In this document: positions 60,783-64,000 of the stretch, piece by piece
Numbering within the stretch: the stretch's first letter is position 1
Layout: every line of letters begins with the position of its first letter
NCBI RefSeq assembly: GCF_003144535.1
Contig: NZ_PHFJ01000013.1
Span: 1 to 64,000 of the forward strand
Source of the DNA: Proteus penneri
GTDB lineage: Bacteria > Pseudomonadota > Gammaproteobacteria > Enterobacterales > Enterobacteriaceae
Direction: 5' to 3'
Length of the DNA stretch: 64,000 bases
Program-made: the position numbers and the translations under genes
The notes under the pieces: generated by a model
What the model was told of the DNA's origin: nothing
The model's input: the letters and a program-made list of their open reading frames with translations, nothing else
Databases searched by the model: none

Positions 60783-60807
60783 AAAACGCCACAAAATGTG
60801 GCGTTTT
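60783..60807 (-). terminator. Terminator of zapG
   Basis: An 11-bp perfect stem aaaacgccaca / tgtggcgtttt, aaa loop, just after the zapG stop, with a T run on the minus strand. Confidence 0.85.
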
Positions 60808-60811
60808 AAGA

Positions 60812-61216
60812 TTAACTGTCTTTTTTCTCTGTAGGTCTGAACAATCCAGATGCCCCTTCGGAGTAATCACGAGGTGGCATTTTTATTGGGGATTGATCAT
60901 TTGCAGCTTCAGATTCACTTAATCGGTAGTTAAATGGATTTTCTTGCTCAGGCATATCAGGCATGAGCTCATTAGAGCTTTTTGCCATATGTTGATAAAG
61001 CTGACGGTAATCTTTCGCCATGTTATCTAATAGTTCAGCGCTTCTAGCAAAGTGGCTGACAAGCTCATTGCGATAAGTATCAAGTTCTTCTTTTTTTGTA
61101 TCTAACTCTGCTTTTATAGCATCTTGTTGGCGAAGGGTGCTGTTACCGTAACGCATTGCGAGTGCGCCGATAATAAGACCTACAACTAATCCAATCAGTG
61201 CATAAACCCAAACCAT
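60812..61216 (-). CDS. zapG: Envelope/division protein ZapG (YhcB)
   Basis: Inner-membrane protein linked to division and elongation. 134 residues: one N-terminal helix (VWVYALIGLVVGLIIGALAMRY), then a coiled coil (about 30-80, RQQDAIKAELDTKKEELDTYRNELVSHFARSAELLDNMAKDYRQLYQHMAK) and a disordered, Pro-rich tail. Divergent from zapE as in E. coli. Confidence 0.95.
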   Translation of the reverse strand: MVWVYALIGLVVGLIIGALAMRYGNSTLRQQDAIKAELDTKKEELDTYRNELVSHFARSAELLDNMAKDYRQLYQHMAKSSNELMPDMPEQENPFNYRLSESEAANDQSPIKMPPRDYSEGASGLFRPTEKKDS

Positions 61217-61419
61217 GGCAACTCCTTTTCATCTAATAGTGAGGACGATGGATTTTTATAACATCATAACCGCTAAAAGGCATGGGTGGAATAATATCCT
61301 TAAGCTTAATATGAAATTCCTGTGTTACGTTGATGTTAAAACAATTCTTAATGCTTATAATAGAGCCATTCGACAGACACAAATCAGTATGTCAGAAAAT
61401 TAAGGATAAGAGGGCATTC

Positions 61420-62534
61420 ATGACTGTTAGTACGCCGTTATCACTTTATGAAGCCGCATTGAAGCAAGGTGATTATCAACCTGATGATGTTCAGCGAAAA
61501 ACTGTTCTCCATCTTCAACAGATATACCATGCATTATTAAAAGAGACTCCACCAGAAAAAAATTCGCTAACACAACGATTATTCGGGCGAATTCGCAAAA
61601 AAAACAGATTGTTGCACCAGAACGTGGGTTATATATGTGGGGCGGTGTAGGTCGAGGTAAAACATGGTTGATGGATATGTTTTATCAAAGTCTGCCGACA
61701 GAACGAAAGCTTCGCTTACACTTCCATCGCTTTATGTTACGTGTTCAAGAAGAGCTGAAAAACTTACAAGGTCATGAAAATCCGCTAGAAATTATTGCCG
61801 ATGGATTTAAAGCGCAAACCGATGTGCTCTGTTTTGATGAGTTTTTCGTTTCTGATATTACTGATGCAATGATTTTAGGTACTTTGCTTGAAGCGTTATT
61901 TGCCAGAGGCATCACGTTAGTAGCAACATCAAATATTCCACCTGACGAGCTTTATCGTAATGGATTGCAACGTTCTCGTTTTTTACCTGCAATAGAACAG
62001 ATCAAACACCATTGTGACATTTTAAATGTTGATGCAGGTATTGATTATCGTTTAAGAACGTTAACACAAGCGCATCTTTTTTTATCTCCACTTAACGATA
62101 AAAATCGTCAGGAAATGGAGAGGGTTTTTTCTCACCTCGTCACCAGTGAACCACAAACCGATGTGACTTTAACCATTAATCATCGGCCGATGAAAGTCAG
62201 AAAAGTCGCTAATGGTGTGCTGGCAGTTAATTTTGCAACCTTATGTGTGGAAGCGCGTAGCCAGCTCGATTACATCGAACTCTCTAAGCATTATCATACA
62301 GTTTTATTACATGAAATGACGCAAATGAACGCGTTAAATGAAGATGTTGCGCGCCGATTTTTAGCATTAGTTGATGAATTTTATGAACGTAGAGTGAAAC
62401 TGATTATTAATGCCGATGTTGAAATGAATGTGATTTACCAAGGTGATTTTTTACAGTTTGAATATCAACGTTGCTTATCACGTTTACAAGAGATGCAAAG
62501 TGAAGAATATTTAGTACAACCTCATCTCGCTTAA
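61420..62534 (+). pseudogene. zapE: Division ATPase ZapE (YhcM), frameshifted in the deposited sequence
   Basis: AFG1-like ATPase that associates with the Z ring. Start at the ATG 61420 (MTVSTPLSLYEAALKQGDYQPDDVQRK). The frame breaks in a run of eight A (61597-61604): nine A would read FGRIRKKKQIVAPERGLYMWGGVGRGKTWLMD and give 371 residues (E. coli 375). Downstream, Walker A GGVGRGKTWL, Walker B VLCFDEFFVSDITDAM, sensor ATSNIPPDELYRNGLQR and the C-terminal YQRCLSRLQEMQSEEYL are intact in the second frame. As it stands, translation stops at 61650. Sequencing error is likely. Confidence 0.87.
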
Positions 62535-63397
<863 letters not shown>

Positions 63398-63409
63398 TCG
63401 GGATAATAG

Positions 63410-63805
<396 letters not shown>

Positions 63806-63837
63806 TTTGTTATCTTTAGATATCAATTTGATGTTGA

Positions 63838-63866
63838 AAACCCGTCTTCACAGGCGGGTTTTTTAT
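63838..63866 (+). terminator. Terminator of rplM-rpsI
   Basis: aaacccgtc pairs with ggcgggttt (one G-T) around ttcaca, followed by a T run. The remaining bases to the window end are AT-rich with no feature. Confidence 0.88.
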
Positions 63867-64000
63867 TTTTGACTTATTTGTACTTATTAATAATAAAAAC
63901 ATCATGTTGCTAATACATGGTACTGTTTTTCATAAAACAAGCTTTATGTAAGATAACAATGGTATCAAAAAACCCATTTTTTAGATTTTGCCTCTAAATA

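Overview
The window reads as a contiguous piece of chromosome from an AT-rich enteric gammaproteobacterium. Gene order and protein sequence are those of Enterobacterales. The low GC content, the long charged-repeat N-terminus of FtsY and the linkage of darP and tldE to the npr-rapZ-ptsN block point to Morganellaceae, most likely Proteus; this taxonomic call is an inference. No tRNA, rRNA, insertion sequence, prophage or CRISPR array is visible.

Layout. (1) 0-4.2 kb: ftsY (5' end outside the window), ftsE, ftsX and rpoH. (2) 4.2-19.5 kb: an accessory stretch with glycerate kinase, an MFS exporter plus panM facing a MarR regulator, the lipoprotein protease loiP, a glycerol-3-phosphate (ugp) locus with two divergent Pho boxes, carbamate kinase beside a CynX-like transporter, an acidic unknown protein, an orphan SUKH protein, and a SatD/DUF3307 pair behind twin operators. 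(3) 19.6-29.6 kb: fis-dusB, prmA, panF-yhdT, accC-accB-aroQ, acuI and mreB. (4) 29.6-39.5 kb: mreC, mreD, yhdE, rng, yhdP, nit and tldD. (5) 39.5-40.3 kb: a membrane-anchored barnase-like RNase with its barstar. (6) 40.4-50.3 kb: darP, tldE, rnk, the nitrogen-PTS/rpoN cluster and the lpt/kds lipopolysaccharide genes. (7) 50.3-64 kb: yrbG, mlaFEDCB, ibaG, murA, a DUF2157 membrane protein, a CPCC zinc-ribbon protein, degS, degQ, zapG, zapE, rplM and rpsI.

Much of the core part serves the cell envelope: division (ftsEX), shape (mreBCD), peptidoglycan (murA), lipopolysaccharide precursor and transport (kdsCD, lptABC), phospholipid homeostasis (mlaFEDCB, yhdP), envelope stress (degS, degQ, rpoH), with fatty-acid precursor supply (accBC) and translation genes interspersed.

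The points most worth attention are: the SatD/DUF3307 pair, whose SatD protein carries two acidic motifs spaced as in class III nucleotidyl cyclases plus an HTH, downstream of two 18-bp inverted repeats; the barnase/barstar pair, whose RNase has two cysteines at the positions equivalent to barnase 43 and 80; and three core genes (yhdP, yrbG, zapE) each broken by a single-base change in a homopolymer run, which together look more like sequence error than biology.
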